In this document: one piece after another, positions 9,022 to 17,706 of the stretch
How the letters are laid out: each line of letters starts with the position of its first letter
How positions within the stretch are numbered: position 1 is the first letter of the stretch
Assembly (NCBI RefSeq): GCF_022213065.1
Contig: NZ_JAKLJA010000007.1
Coordinates: 1-64,000 of the forward strand
Direction of reading: 5' to 3'
Source of the DNA: Paraburkholderia tagetis
Lineage (GTDB): Bacteria; Pseudomonadota; Gammaproteobacteria; Burkholderiales; Burkholderiaceae
DNA length: 64,000 nt
Translations under genes and position numbers: made by a program
The notes under the pieces: generated by a model
Databases searched by the model: none
Seen by the model: only the letters and a program-made list of their open reading frames with translations
Told to the model about the DNA's origin: nothing

Positions 9022-10158
9022 TCACTCGGGCCGGGCGTCCGGCAGCAGGTAGCCGAGCAGGGCGCTCGCAGCCATTGCTTCGCGGCGCAGCGCAAGAGCC
9101 ACGGCGCCCTCGGGCGAGGCGTCGAAGCCGCCGGTCGCGCCGAGCGCCGTGAGCACTGCGCAGACCCTGCCGCTGTGATTGAAGAGCGGCGCGGACACGG
9201 CGCTGATGCCCTTGAGATTCGTGTCCTTCACGCTCGCGCAGCCGTGCGTATGCAGTTCTGCCTGCACCGCGCGGCGCAATGCGTCGACTGCGGCGTGGTC
9301 GCGCTTTTCATTGCGCGCTTCGTTGTTCGCTTCCTCGTTCGCTTCTCCGCACGCTTCATGACCCGCTTCATGGCGTGCTTCATGGCGTGCTTCATGGCGT
9401 GCTTCATGGCGTACTTCATGGCGTACTTCATGGCGTACTTCATGGCGTACTTCACGGCGTGCTTCATCGCCCGTTCCATCCCTGTCGAGCAGCGCGCGCA
9501 GCGCGGGGGCAGCATGCGCGAATTCTTCCTGCGCCAGCGCGAGCATGCGCGAGTCGTCCAGCAGCCCGAGAAAGACGCGGCCCGTGGACGACCACAGCAG
9601 CGACAGCACCGACCCCACGCGCACATTCACGGTGACCGGCAGCCCCGGCTCCTCGAAGCGCACGATCGTGGGCCCCATGTTGCCCATCACGGCGACGAAC
9701 GAGGTGACCTCCAGCGCCTCGCGCAGCCGCACGAGCGCGGGCTCGGCCGCACGCACGGGATCGGCCTGGCGCATGGCGGCCACGCCGATCATCATGGCCT
9801 CGGCGCCGAGCAGGTACTGCTGTGTCGCGCCGTCCTGCGCGACGAGCCCTTCCTCGATGAGACTCACCAGATAGCGATGCACCTTGGCAGGGCTTTCGTC
9901 CACGTAGCCCGCGAGACCCGAGAGGCTCGCGCGGCCGCCCAGGCGCGCGAGGCCCTTGAGCACGGCCATGCCGGTTTGCGCGGACTGCACGCGCTGGCGG
10001 CGCTCGCGCGTCGCGGCACCGGCAGACGTGGCAGTGCCGGAAATGGCGGAAGTGGCGGGCGCGTCAGACGCAGACGCGCGAGGGCGGGATGGCTTCTTGC
10101 TCGCGATGCCGTGCGCGGCGGCGGATGCGGGTGTCGCGGATGCGGTCTTTTTGATCAT
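9022..10158 (-). CDS. IclR-family transcriptional regulator with tetrapeptide-repeat insertion
   Basis: A 378-residue regulator, longer than the usual ~260. A Lys/Ala/Ser-rich N-terminal tail (about 1-55) precedes the winged helix-turn-helix (about 58-105, GMAVLKGLARLGGRASLSGL...). The effector-binding domain begins near residue 120 and ends at the C-terminus (GCASVKDTNLKGISAVSAPL is the conserved ligand-site strand). It is interrupted at about residues 229-268 by an RHE(V/A) tetrapeptide repeat encoded by a 12-bp tandem array. Start 10158 (MIKKTASA) was chosen; 10203 is an alternative. It is divergent from the P450 fusion gene, which it most likely controls. Confidence 0.9.
   Translation of the reverse strand: MIKKTASATPASAAAHGIASKKPSRPRASASDAPATSAISGTATSAGAATRERRQRVQSAQTGMAVLKGLARLGGRASLSGLAGYVDESPAKVHRYLVSLIEEGLVAQDGATQQYLLGAEAMMIGVAAMRQADPVRAAEPALVRLREALEVTSFVAVMGNMGPTIVRFEEPGLPVTVNVRVGSVLSLLWSSTGRVFLGLLDDSRMLALAQEEFAHAAPALRALLDRDGTGDEARREVRHEVRHEVRHEVRHEARHEARHEARHEAGHEACGEANEEANNEARNEKRDHAAVDALRRAVQAELHTHGCASVKDTNLKGISAVSAPLFNHSGRVCAVLTALGATGGFDASPEGAVALALRREAMAASALLGYLLPDARPE
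9353..9472 (-). repeat. 12-bp tandem array inside the IclR gene
   Basis: About nine head-to-tail copies of a 12-bp unit, GCTTCATGGCGT or ACTTCATGGCGT on the plus strand, with perfect units from 9365 to 9448 and degenerate ones at both edges. Because the unit is a multiple of three it stays in frame and encodes Arg-His-Glu-Val/Ala repeats. There are no spacers, so it is not CRISPR. Copy number is likely to vary between strains. Confidence 0.95.
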
Positions 10159-10227
10159 GGGGCGATTCTGGAGAGGCCGCCTGGCCCAAGCGCGCGGCGG
10201 CATGCGTGGAGGTTAACCCCAATCTTG

Positions 10228-10260
10228 GCGTTACGCAATGCGTACTAGAGTTACGCAAAT
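10228..10260. promoter_or_regulatory. candidate IclR operator / divergent promoter
   Basis: In the 136-bp gap between the iclR-like gene and the P450 gene, GTTACGCAATGCGTAC at 10230-10245 is a near-perfect 16-bp palindrome. Its left half TTACGCAA is repeated directly at 10251-10258. IclR regulators usually bind such short palindromes next to their own promoter. The site lies 50 bp upstream of the P450 start. It is inferred from sequence only. Confidence 0.55.
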
Positions 10261-10294
10261 TGGCATCATCGCAAAAAATGCAGGAGGCGGCACC

Positions 10295-12748
10295 ATGAGC
10301 GAGACACCCCGCGAGAGCACTGCGCAGTCTCCCGATTCCGATTCCGATTTCCAGCCCACGGGCACGGCGGCCGGGCGCTGCCCCTTTGCCGCCGACACGG
10401 TGCATGCGAGGCATGCCATGCCCGCGGCCCCTGACGCGGCGCGCTGCCCGGTGAGCGCGAACGCGGCGGCGTTCGACCCGTTCAGCGACGCCTACCAGCA
10501 GGACCCGCCCGAATACGTGCGCTGGGCGCGCGAGCAGGAGCCCGTGTTCTACAGCCCGCAGCTCGGCTACTGGGTGGTCACGCGCTACGCCGACATCAAG
10601 GCGATCTTCCGCGACAACCTCACGTTCTCGCCCTCCATCGCGCTCGAAAAGATCACGCCCACGGGGCCCGAGGCCAACGCGGTGCTCGAGTCGTATGGCT
10701 ACGCGATGAACCGCACGCTCGTGAACGAAGACGAGCCCGCGCACATGCCGCGCCGCCGCGTGCTGATGGAGCCGTTCACGCCCGAGCATCTCAAGCGGCA
10801 TGAACCCCTGGTGCGGCGCCTCGCGCGCGAATACGTCGACCGTTTCATCGATACGGGCCGCGCCGATCTCGTCGACGAAATGCTCTGGGAGGTGCCGCTC
10901 ACGGTGGCGCTGCATTTTCTCGGCGTGCCCGAAGAAGACATGGACATGCTGCGCCGCTACTCGATTGCGCACACGGTCAACACCTGGGGGCGCCCGCGCC
11001 CCGAAGAGCAGGTCGCGGTGGCGCACGCGGTGGGCAACTTCTGGCAGTTCGCGGGCAAGGTGCTCGAGAAGATGCGCCAGAACCCCGATGGCCACGGCTG
11101 GATGCAATACGGCATCCGCAAGCAGCAGGCGCATCCCGAAGTCGTCACGGACTCCTATCTGCATTCGATGATGATGGCGGGCATCGTGGCCGCGCACGAA
11201 ACCACGGCCAACGCCACGGCCAATGCGATGAAGCTGCTGCTCGAGCATCCGCGCGCGTGGCGCGAGCTGTGCGAAGACCCGAGCCTGATCCCGAACGCGG
11301 TGGAGGAATGCCTGCGCCACAACGGCTCGATCGCGGCGTGGCGGCGGCTCGCGACGAAGGACGTGCAGATCGGCGGCATCGAGATTCCGGCGGGCTCGAA
11401 GCTTTTGATCGTGACGTCGTCGGCGAATCACGACGAGCACCATTTCGCCGATGCCGATCTGTTCGATATCCGCCGCGACAATGCGAGCGACCACGTCACG
11501 TTCGGCTATGGCGCGCACCAGTGCATGGGCAAAAATCTCGCGCGCATGGAGATGCAGATTTTTCTGGAGGAATTCACGCGCCGGTTGCCGCATATGCGGC
11601 TTGCCGAACAGAAGTTGACCTACGTGCCCAATACGTCGTTTCGGGGTCCAGAGCATCTCTGGGTGCAATGGGACCCGGCGCAAAACCCCGAGCGCAAGAA
11701 TCCCGCGTTGCGGTGCGGGCAGGCGCCGGTACGCATAGGCGAGCCGTCGTCGCATGCGTTGAGCCGCCCCGTGGTGGTCGAGCGCGTGGACACCGTGGCG
11801 GATGGCATCGTGCGGCTGCGCCTTGCCGCGCCCGATGGCGCAACGTTGCCGCGCTGGACGCCCGGCGCGCATATCGACGTGGAATGCGGCGAATATGGCA
11901 AGGGTGGTGTGAGTGGCGATGGTGTCCTGTCGCGCCAGTATTCGCTGTGCGGCGACCCCGCCGATACCGGCGCGTTCGAAATCGCCGTGCTGCGCGAAAC
12001 GCGGAGCCGTGGCGGTTCGGCGTGGATCCACGACATGCTGCGCGAAGGCATGCGCCTGAGAATCCGCGGCCCGCGCAATCATTTCCGGCTCGATGAGGCA
12101 CGCGAAGTGCACGGAGCGCAGCAGAGGGCGATTTTCATCGCGGGCGGCATCGGCATCACGCCGATCAGCGCAATGGCGCGCCGTGCGCGCGAACTCGGCA
12201 TCGACTACGAACTGCACTATAGCGGCCGCTCGCGCCGCACCATGGCATTCGTCGAGGCGCTCGCGAGGCTGCATGGCGAACGACTGCGCCTCTACGTCTC
12301 CGAAGAAGGCGCGCGCAACGATTTCGGCGCGCTGTGCGTGGACGGGCATACACGCGTCTATGCATGCGGCCCGGCGCGCATGCTCGATGCGCTAACGGCA
12401 GCCAGCGCCGCGTGGCCCGAAGACGCCTTGCGCATGGAGCACTTCGCCGCGAGCGCGGGCAAGCTCGATCCGGCGAACGAGCACGCCTTCGAAGTCGAGC
12501 TCAAGGACTCCGGCGTTGTGCTGGAGGTGGCCGCGGACCAGACCGTGCTCGAAGCGCTGCGCCGCGCGAATATCGACGTGCAGAGCGACTGCGAGGAAGG
12601 CCTGTGCGGATCGTGCGAGGTGCGCGTGCTGGCGGGCGAAATCGATCATCGCGACGTGGTGCTCACGCGCGCCGAGCGCGAGACGCAGACGCGCATGATG
12701 ACCTGCTGCTCGCGTGCGCGAGGCAAGCGGCTGGTGCTCGAGCTTTAG
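10295..12748 (+). CDS. self-sufficient cytochrome P450 - reductase - ferredoxin fusion (CYP116-like, class VII)
   Basis: An 817-residue cytosolic monooxygenase in one chain. The P450 domain (about 45-450) has the I-helix AAHETTANA (about 299-307), the ExxR helix (EECLR) and the heme loop FGYGAHQCMG with Cys near 410. A phthalate-dioxygenase-reductase-like module follows: RQYSLCGDP (about 546, flavin site) and AGGIGITPIS (NAD(P)H site). A C-terminal [2Fe-2S] ferredoxin has CEEGLCGSC (about 765-773) and a last Cys near 803. ATG 10295 has AGGAGG 7 bases upstream. The length is close to known CYP116B enzymes (about 780). The natural substrate is not readable. A Cys-containing N-terminal tail of ~50 residues is an extra. 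Confidence 0.95.
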   Translation: MSETPRESTAQSPDSDSDFQPTGTAAGRCPFAADTVHARHAMPAAPDAARCPVSANAAAFDPFSDAYQQDPPEYVRWAREQEPVFYSPQLGYWVVTRYADIKAIFRDNLTFSPSIALEKITPTGPEANAVLESYGYAMNRTLVNEDEPAHMPRRRVLMEPFTPEHLKRHEPLVRRLAREYVDRFIDTGRADLVDEMLWEVPLTVALHFLGVPEEDMDMLRRYSIAHTVNTWGRPRPEEQVAVAHAVGNFWQFAGKVLEKMRQNPDGHGWMQYGIRKQQAHPEVVTDSYLHSMMMAGIVAAHETTANATANAMKLLLEHPRAWRELCEDPSLIPNAVEECLRHNGSIAAWRRLATKDVQIGGIEIPAGSKLLIVTSSANHDEHHFADADLFDIRRDNASDHVTFGYGAHQCMGKNLARMEMQIFLEEFTRRLPHMRLAEQKLTYVPNTSFRGPEHLWVQWDPAQNPERKNPALRCGQAPVRIGEPSSHALSRPVVVERVDTVADGIVRLRLAAPDGATLPRWTPGAHIDVECGEYGKGGVSGDGVLSRQYSLCGDPADTGAFEIAVLRETRSRGGSAWIHDMLREGMRLRIRGPRNHFRLDEAREVHGAQQRAIFIAGGIGITPISAMARRARELGIDYELHYSGRSRRTMAFVEALARLHGERLRLYVSEEGARNDFGALCVDGHTRVYACGPARMLDALTAASAAWPEDALRMEHFAASAGKLDPANEHAFEVELKDSGVVLEVAADQTVLEALRRANIDVQSDCEEGLCGSCEVRVLAGEIDHRDVVLTRAERETQTRMMTCCSRARGKRLVLEL

Positions 12749-13002
12749 GGTTTTAAGGCATTAGGCTTCAGGGCGCGGACACATCGGGGCCGGAATGCAA
12801 ACATTACGTTTTGCCGACGATTGAGCGAGCCGATAGCCGGAGTAACATCGGGCTATTGCCGACTTTCGGCCAGACGAATGCCGGCTTCTTTGAAAACGAA
12901 TTGTTGGCTGGGCGCCGCTCCACCACACTGGGAACTGTCGAGAGGCGGCGCGCGCAAGCGCGTCGTGCGAGAAATACAGAGCAAAGACAGGAGGCGAAGG
13001 TG

Positions 13003-14532
13003 GTGACAGGGGTGGCGCGGGCGGCGCACAAAATCAGCGACATCGCGCGGCACTGGGCGCAGGCCGCGCCCGAGGCCACGGCGATACGCGAAGAGGGCCG
13101 CGAGATCGGCTTCGGCGAGCTTTGGCGCAACGTGGAGGCGGCGCAGCGCTTCTTGCGCGCGCAAGGCGTGGGCACGGGCGACCGTGTGATGGTCGTGGCC
13201 GAGAACTGCCCGGCCGTGATCACGCTGCTGTTCGCGCTTTCGGAAATCGGCGCGTGGCCGGCCGTCGTCAATGCGCGGCTCTCGGAGCGCGAGATCGAGA
13301 CGATCCGTGCGCATTGCGGACCGCGTCTGATGCTCTTCACGCATGGGGCCTCGCCCGACGCGCTGCGTCACGGCGTGCGCCAGCGTGCGAAGGAGATCGC
13401 ACCGGAAGGGCTCGGCCCGCTGATGATGGCGGACCCTGACCCGCAAGCCGTGCGCGAGCCCGAATCGCTGGCCCACGAAGTCGCGCTCCTCATCTACACG
13501 TCCGGCACGACGGGCCAGCCCAAGGGCGTGATGGCCACGCATCGCGGGCTGCTGCATTTCGCGCACGTTTCCGCCACTTCGCGCGACATGACGCCGGCTG
13601 ACTGCGCCTATGCGGTCATGCCGATGTCGCACATCTTCGGCCTCGCCACGCTGCTGCTCGCGACCTTCGAAGCGGGCGCGAGCCTGTATCTGGCCGCGCG
13701 CTTTTCGGCCGAGGAAGTGGTGAAGGCGTTGAGCGCCTCGGAAATCTCCATCTTGCAGGGCGTGCCCACGATGTTCACGCGCATCGTCGGCTGGGTGCGC
13801 GAGCACGGCGGCACGGTTCAGGCGCCGCGCCTGCGCTACCTTTACACGGGCGGCGGCCCGCTCGATCCCACCTTGAAGCAGCAGGTTGAAGCGCTCTTCG
13901 GCATACCGCTCCATCACGGCTATGGCATGACCGAGTACGCGGGCTCGCTCTTCATCACGCGCATGGACCGGCCGCGCAAGGACACGTCCTCGGGCGAGAT
14001 CGTCGAAGGCGCCGAGTTGCGCATCGTCGGCCCCGATGGCCGCGAAGTCGCGCAGGGCGAGGCGGGCGAGCTATGGGTACGCGGTCCGGGCGTCATGCAT
14101 GGCTACTATCGCGAGCCGGGGCTCACGGCCGAAGCAATCGACGCCGATGGCTGGCTCAGGACCGGCGACCTCGGGCGGCTCGAAACCGATGGCGCGCTCT
14201 TTATCGTGGGCCGTTCGAAGGACCTCATCATCCGCTCGGGCTTCAACGTCTACCCGATCGAAGTGGAGTCGGTCATCAACACTTACGATGCGGTGCGCCT
14301 CTCGGCCGTGGTGGGTCGCGCCGACGCCGAAGGCAACGAAGAGGTCGTGGCGTTCGTGGAGCCGAAAGAAGGCGCGACGCTCGATATCGACGCGCTGCAA
14401 CGCTACATCGGCGAGCGCCTGTCACCCTACAAGCGGCCCGTGCAGATCGTGCCCATTGACATGATCCCCACGACCGCGAGCGGCAAGCTGCAAAAGCAGC
14501 CGCTGCGCGAACTCGCTGCGCGCCGGCGCTAG
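13003..14532 (+). CDS. acyl-CoA synthetase / AMP-dependent ligase
   Basis: A 509-residue ANL-superfamily adenylating enzyme, which would convert a carboxylic acid plus ATP and CoA to an acyl-CoA. It shows the phosphate loop YTSGTTGQPKGV (about 165-176), the A5 motif YGMTEYAG (about 306), GWLRTGDLG (about 382), and the C-terminal Lys in ASGKLQK (about 492). A GTG start is most likely: 13003, or 13000 just before it, after AGGAGG at 12989-12994. The frame reaches 12811, but that extension is Arg-rich and atypical. It follows the P450 gene by 254 bp and precedes an acyl-CoA dehydrogenase, so it may activate a carboxylate made downstream of the P450 reaction. That link is inference. Confidence 0.9.
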   Translation: MTGVARAAHKISDIARHWAQAAPEATAIREEGREIGFGELWRNVEAAQRFLRAQGVGTGDRVMVVAENCPAVITLLFALSEIGAWPAVVNARLSEREIETIRAHCGPRLMLFTHGASPDALRHGVRQRAKEIAPEGLGPLMMADPDPQAVREPESLAHEVALLIYTSGTTGQPKGVMATHRGLLHFAHVSATSRDMTPADCAYAVMPMSHIFGLATLLLATFEAGASLYLAARFSAEEVVKALSASEISILQGVPTMFTRIVGWVREHGGTVQAPRLRYLYTGGGPLDPTLKQQVEALFGIPLHHGYGMTEYAGSLFITRMDRPRKDTSSGEIVEGAELRIVGPDGREVAQGEAGELWVRGPGVMHGYYREPGLTAEAIDADGWLRTGDLGRLETDGALFIVGRSKDLIIRSGFNVYPIEVESVINTYDAVRLSAVVGRADAEGNEEVVAFVEPKEGATLDIDALQRYIGERLSPYKRPVQIVPIDMIPTTASGKLQKQPLRELAARRR

Positions 14533-14651
14533 CGTTGCGCGCCGCTCCAGTCCGCGCTTCGATCTGCGCATTGATCCACGCTTTGATCCGATACTGTGCG
14601 CATTTGCTGGTGAAAGGCGCGCCTTCGTACAACTGATAAGGGATGCCAATA

Positions 14652-15809
14652 ATGATTCGCGACCAGGAAACGATGAACGTGCTGCTCGACAACGTCGCGC
14701 GCTTCGTGCGCGAGCGTCTCGTGCCGAATGAAGAGCGCGTGGCGGAAACCGACGAGATTCCGGCCGATGTCGTGAACGACATGAAATCGATGGGTCTTTT
14801 CGGTCTCACGATTCCGGAGGCCTACGGCGGCCTTGATCTCACGATGGAAGAAGAAGTGCTCGTGATGTTCGAGCTCGGCAAGACCTCGCCGGCGTTTCGC
14901 TCGATTATCGGCACGACGGTGGGCATCGGCTCGCAGGGCATCGTGATCGACGGCACCGAAGAGCAGAAGGCCACGTGGCTGCCGAAGCTCGCGACCGGCG
15001 AGATCATTGCGAGCTTCGCGCTCACGGAGCCGGGCTCGGGCTCGGACGCGGCCTCGCTCAAGACGCGCGCCGAGCGCCACGGCGACCACTACGTCGTGAA
15101 CGGCACCAAGCGCTTCATCACGAATGCGCCGCAGGCGGGCATGTTTACGCTGATGGCGCGCACCAATCCCGACGAAGCGCGCGCGGGCGGCATCACGGCA
15201 TTTATCGTCGATGCGAAGACGCCGGGCATCAGCTTCGGCAAGCGCGACCGCAAGATGGGGCAGAAGGGCGCGCACACTTGCGACGTGATCTTCGAGGACG
15301 TGAAGGTGCCGGCCGCGAACATCATCGGCGGCAAGGAGGGCGTGGGCTTCAAGACCGCGATGAAGGTGCTCGATAAAGGGCGTATTCATATTGCCGCGAT
15401 TTGCGTGGCGGTGGCGCAGCGCATGCTCGATGACGCACTGCGCTATGCCATGGAGCGTGAGCAGTTTGGGCAGCCTGTCGGTGAGTTTCAGCTCGTGCAG
15501 GCTATGCTTGCGGATAGCCAGGCTGAGCTTTATGCCGCGCGCTGCATGGTGTTGGACGCGGCGCGCCGCCGCGATGAAGGCAGGAACGTGAGCACCGAGG
15601 CCGCGTGTGCGAAGCTATTTGCGTCGGAGATGTGTGGCCGTGTCGCTGATCGCGCAGTGCAGATTTTTGGTGGCGCTGGCTATATGGCTGATTATGGTAT
15701 CGAGCGCTTCTATCGCGATGTGCGTCTGTTTCGCATTTACGAAGGCACGAGCCAGATTCAGCAGATCGTTATCGCGCGTAATATGATGCGCGATGCGCAT
15801 GCAATTTGA
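14652..15809 (+). CDS. acyl-CoA dehydrogenase
   Basis: A 385-residue FAD-dependent acyl-CoA dehydrogenase that would introduce an alpha,beta double bond. The fold signature is complete: FALTEPGSGSDAAS near residue 120 and the C-terminal RIYEGTSQIQ with the likely catalytic Glu near 364. ATG 14652 is favoured because AAGGGA ends nine bases upstream; ATG 14643 directly follows that site. Codon use drifts over the last ~450 bases toward less GC-rich codons as the gene approaches the repeat region, which is odd. It probably shares a transcript with the ligase 120 bp upstream. Confidence 0.93.
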   Translation: MIRDQETMNVLLDNVARFVRERLVPNEERVAETDEIPADVVNDMKSMGLFGLTIPEAYGGLDLTMEEEVLVMFELGKTSPAFRSIIGTTVGIGSQGIVIDGTEEQKATWLPKLATGEIIASFALTEPGSGSDAASLKTRAERHGDHYVVNGTKRFITNAPQAGMFTLMARTNPDEARAGGITAFIVDAKTPGISFGKRDRKMGQKGAHTCDVIFEDVKVPAANIIGGKEGVGFKTAMKVLDKGRIHIAAICVAVAQRMLDDALRYAMEREQFGQPVGEFQLVQAMLADSQAELYAARCMVLDAARRRDEGRNVSTEAACAKLFASEMCGRVADRAVQIFGGAGYMADYGIERFYRDVRLFRIYEGTSQIQQIVIARNMMRDAHAI

Positions 15810-15848
15810 TGGGGTGTGGTTTTCTGGTTGTCGCGTTTTCTTGTTTTT

Positions 15849-16413
15849 CGCGTTTCCTTGTTTTCGTGTCGGTCTATTAGCGTTGCCCCTGTGCGGGGCG
15901 GCACCTACTTTTCTTTGCAGCCGCAAAGAAAAGTAGGCAAAAGAAAGCGGCTTAAACCGCTGGTGTGACGCCGTCCACCACTCGCCTGTGATCGAAGTGG
16001 TTCCGGGGCATCCGTCACCCCGCACCTTCAAACTGAGTGACAAAGGAGTCATTCATCCCGCTGCTCGCTACGCGCGCAGCGGTCGGGTATGCATGGGAAA
16101 CCAGGCGTGCTGCCTGGGTACTCGAATGCGCATGCACTGCATCGATTCGTATGCATTCCTCTGGTTTTGGGTTATGCCCCACGGCGCGCGTAGCGCCGCC
16201 GGAGGAATGAGCCCTTAGTCACTCCGTTGTACGGCGCGTGGTGGCAGACGCTCCGGAACCGCTCCGATTAAAGGCAAGTGGTGCACTGCGTCACACTGGC
16301 GGTTTGAGCGGCTTTCTTTTGCCTACTTTTCTTTGCCGCGGCAAAGAAAAGTAGGTGCCGCCCCGCACAGGGGCAACGCTAGCAGACCGACACGAAAACA
16401 AGGAAACGCGACA
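15849..16413. repeat. giant imperfect inverted repeat (copies A and B, head to head)
   Basis: Two diverged ~280-bp copies of one element face each other, so the whole ~565 bp is a palindrome centred near 16130. Outer arms: 15849-15960 pairs with 16300-16413 at high identity, including CCTACTTTTCTTTGC and its mirror. Inner matches include ATCGAAGTGGTTCCGG (about 15986-16001) against CCGGAACCGCTCCGAT (16253-16268), GCTACGCGCGCAGCGG (16067) against GGCGCGCGTAGCGCC (16184), and ATGGGAAACCAG against CTGGTTTTGGGTTAT. No transposase is encoded. Each arm also has its own small hairpin (AAAGAAAAGTAGG with CCTACTTTTCTTT). A third, truncated copy lies at 121-206. Confidence 0.88.
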
Positions 16414-16462
16414 AACCAGGAACCGCAAAAATAAACCCCAGCGCAAGCCACCACATCGAATC

Positions 16463-17365
16463 TCATTCGAGCCGGCCGATTCCATCGGCCACCAGCAAAT
16501 CAACCAGCTTGCGCGCAAAAAGCGGCAGCGCTTCGCGATCAGCGACACAAATCTGCAGCTTGCGCACGGCCCATTCGTTGGTAAGCGGCACGATCTTGAG
16601 CGCCATGGTTTGCGCATGGCGGCGCGCGGTGCCCTCGGGCAGCACCCCAATACCGATATTCGCTTCAATCATGCGGCACGCGGCTTCGAAGTTGCTGACC
16701 TGAATACGCCAGCGAATCGTGCGCTGCAAATCCGACGAAGCCCGCTTGAGAAAGGTGTAGATCGCGCTTTCGTCGGGCGGCCCCACGAAGTCGTAATCGA
16801 GCGTCTGCGCGAAGTCGATCTCGCTCGCCTGCGCAAGCGGATGCGAGAGCGCGGTTGCGAGCACCAGGCGGTCGCGACGGTAGGGCATGACTTGCAATGC
16901 ATCGGTGCGCACGTCGCCGGCCACGATGCCGATGTCGATGGTGCCGTCCTGCACGGCGCGCACGATATCCGGGCTCAGCCGCTCGTGAATATCGACGTAC
17001 ACGTCTGGATGATTGATCAGGTAGGTGCGCAGCACGGCGGGCAGGAATTCGCTCATGGCCGTAGTGTTCGCAAACACGCGCACGTGACCCTTTACACCCT
17101 GCGAATATTCCTGCAAGTCGCCCCGTAATTGCTCCAGTTGCTTGAGCACGCGCCGCGCGTGTGCGAGCAGCGTCTCGCCGGGCGCCGTGAGCGTCACGCC
17201 TTGGCTCGTGCGCGAGAGCAGCTTCACACCGACTTGCTCTTCGAGATTCTTGATGCGCGTGCTGGCCGCGGGCAACGAGAGATGCGCGCGTTCCGCACCG
17301 CGCGTGAGGCTGCTGGCCTCCGCCACGTGCGTGAAGAGTTTCAGGTCGACAAGATCGAAATGCAT
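16463..17365 (-). CDS. LysR-family transcriptional regulator
   Basis: A 300-residue LysR regulator. The winged helix-turn-helix occupies about residues 1-62 (MHFDLVDLKLFTHVAEASS, then SLPAASTRIKNLEEQVGVKL), and the periplasmic-binding-like effector domain spans about 90-300. ATG 17365 was chosen because it gives the canonical N-terminus; the frame is open to 17512 but that part is not LysR-like. It is divergent from the SDR-led catabolic operon 342 bp away, and LysR regulators usually control the divergent unit, so it is the likely regulator. Its 3' end abuts the giant inverted repeat. Confidence 0.93.
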   Translation of the reverse strand: MHFDLVDLKLFTHVAEASSLTRGAERAHLSLPAASTRIKNLEEQVGVKLLSRTSQGVTLTAPGETLLAHARRVLKQLEQLRGDLQEYSQGVKGHVRVFANTTAMSEFLPAVLRTYLINHPDVYVDIHERLSPDIVRAVQDGTIDIGIVAGDVRTDALQVMPYRRDRLVLATALSHPLAQASEIDFAQTLDYDFVGPPDESAIYTFLKRASSDLQRTIRWRIQVSNFEAACRMIEANIGIGVLPEGTARRHAQTMALKIVPLTNEWAVRKLQICVADREALPLFARKLVDLLVADGIGRLE

Positions 17366-17706
17366 GGGTTCGCCCAGTGGTGCTTCGGTGTCCGGGCCGC
17401 CGATGTCAACGTTCTTTCGAACGATATGGTGCGAGCGGGTGCGAGCAGGTGCAGGCGCGGCAAGACTCCGCGGATCTTGCGCATTATTGCGCCGCAGCGC
17501 AACGCGCGCCATTAGCGGAATTACGGGTTAATCGTGGACGAATCGGGCGTTCGGCATATCCAAATTGTGCGCGCACGCGCGTTGCGTCAAGCTGCAAAAA
17601 GACAAGCAGGGCTTACGGCGCGGTAAAAACACGAGACGGTACGCGCCGACACAACACCTTCATTTGAACGGATGCCCGTGCAACGCGGGCCGGAGGAGCA
17701 CGAAAG
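17366..17706. promoter_or_regulatory. divergent regulatory region with TTGCGC palindrome
   Basis: A 341-bp non-coding region between the LysR gene and the SDR operon. It contains TTGCGC-CGCA-GCGCAA at 17487-17502, a perfect 6-bp inverted repeat with a four-base spacer and a candidate LysR site. A strong ribosome-binding site (GGAGGAGC, 17692-17699) sits just before the SDR start. Promoter boxes could not be placed with confidence. Confidence 0.45.

Noticed and set aside
9353..9472. CRISPR-like array
   Set aside because: Units of 12 bp follow each other without spacers and lie in frame in a gene; no cas genes.
10064..12349. 761-residue minus-strand frame opposite the P450 fusion
   Set aside because: Composition is His/Arg-rich and typical of GC-rich antisense shadow; the plus strand has full P450 motifs.
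12811..13002. N-terminal extension of the acyl-CoA synthetase
   Set aside because: The extension is Arg-rich and not family-like; a strong SD sits just before GTG 13003.
15615..16052. Minus-strand frame of 145 residues across the acyl-CoA dehydrogenase end and repeat A
   Set aside because: It is antisense to a clear gene in its first part and reads repeat-derived QRKVGAAPHRGNA residues in the rest.
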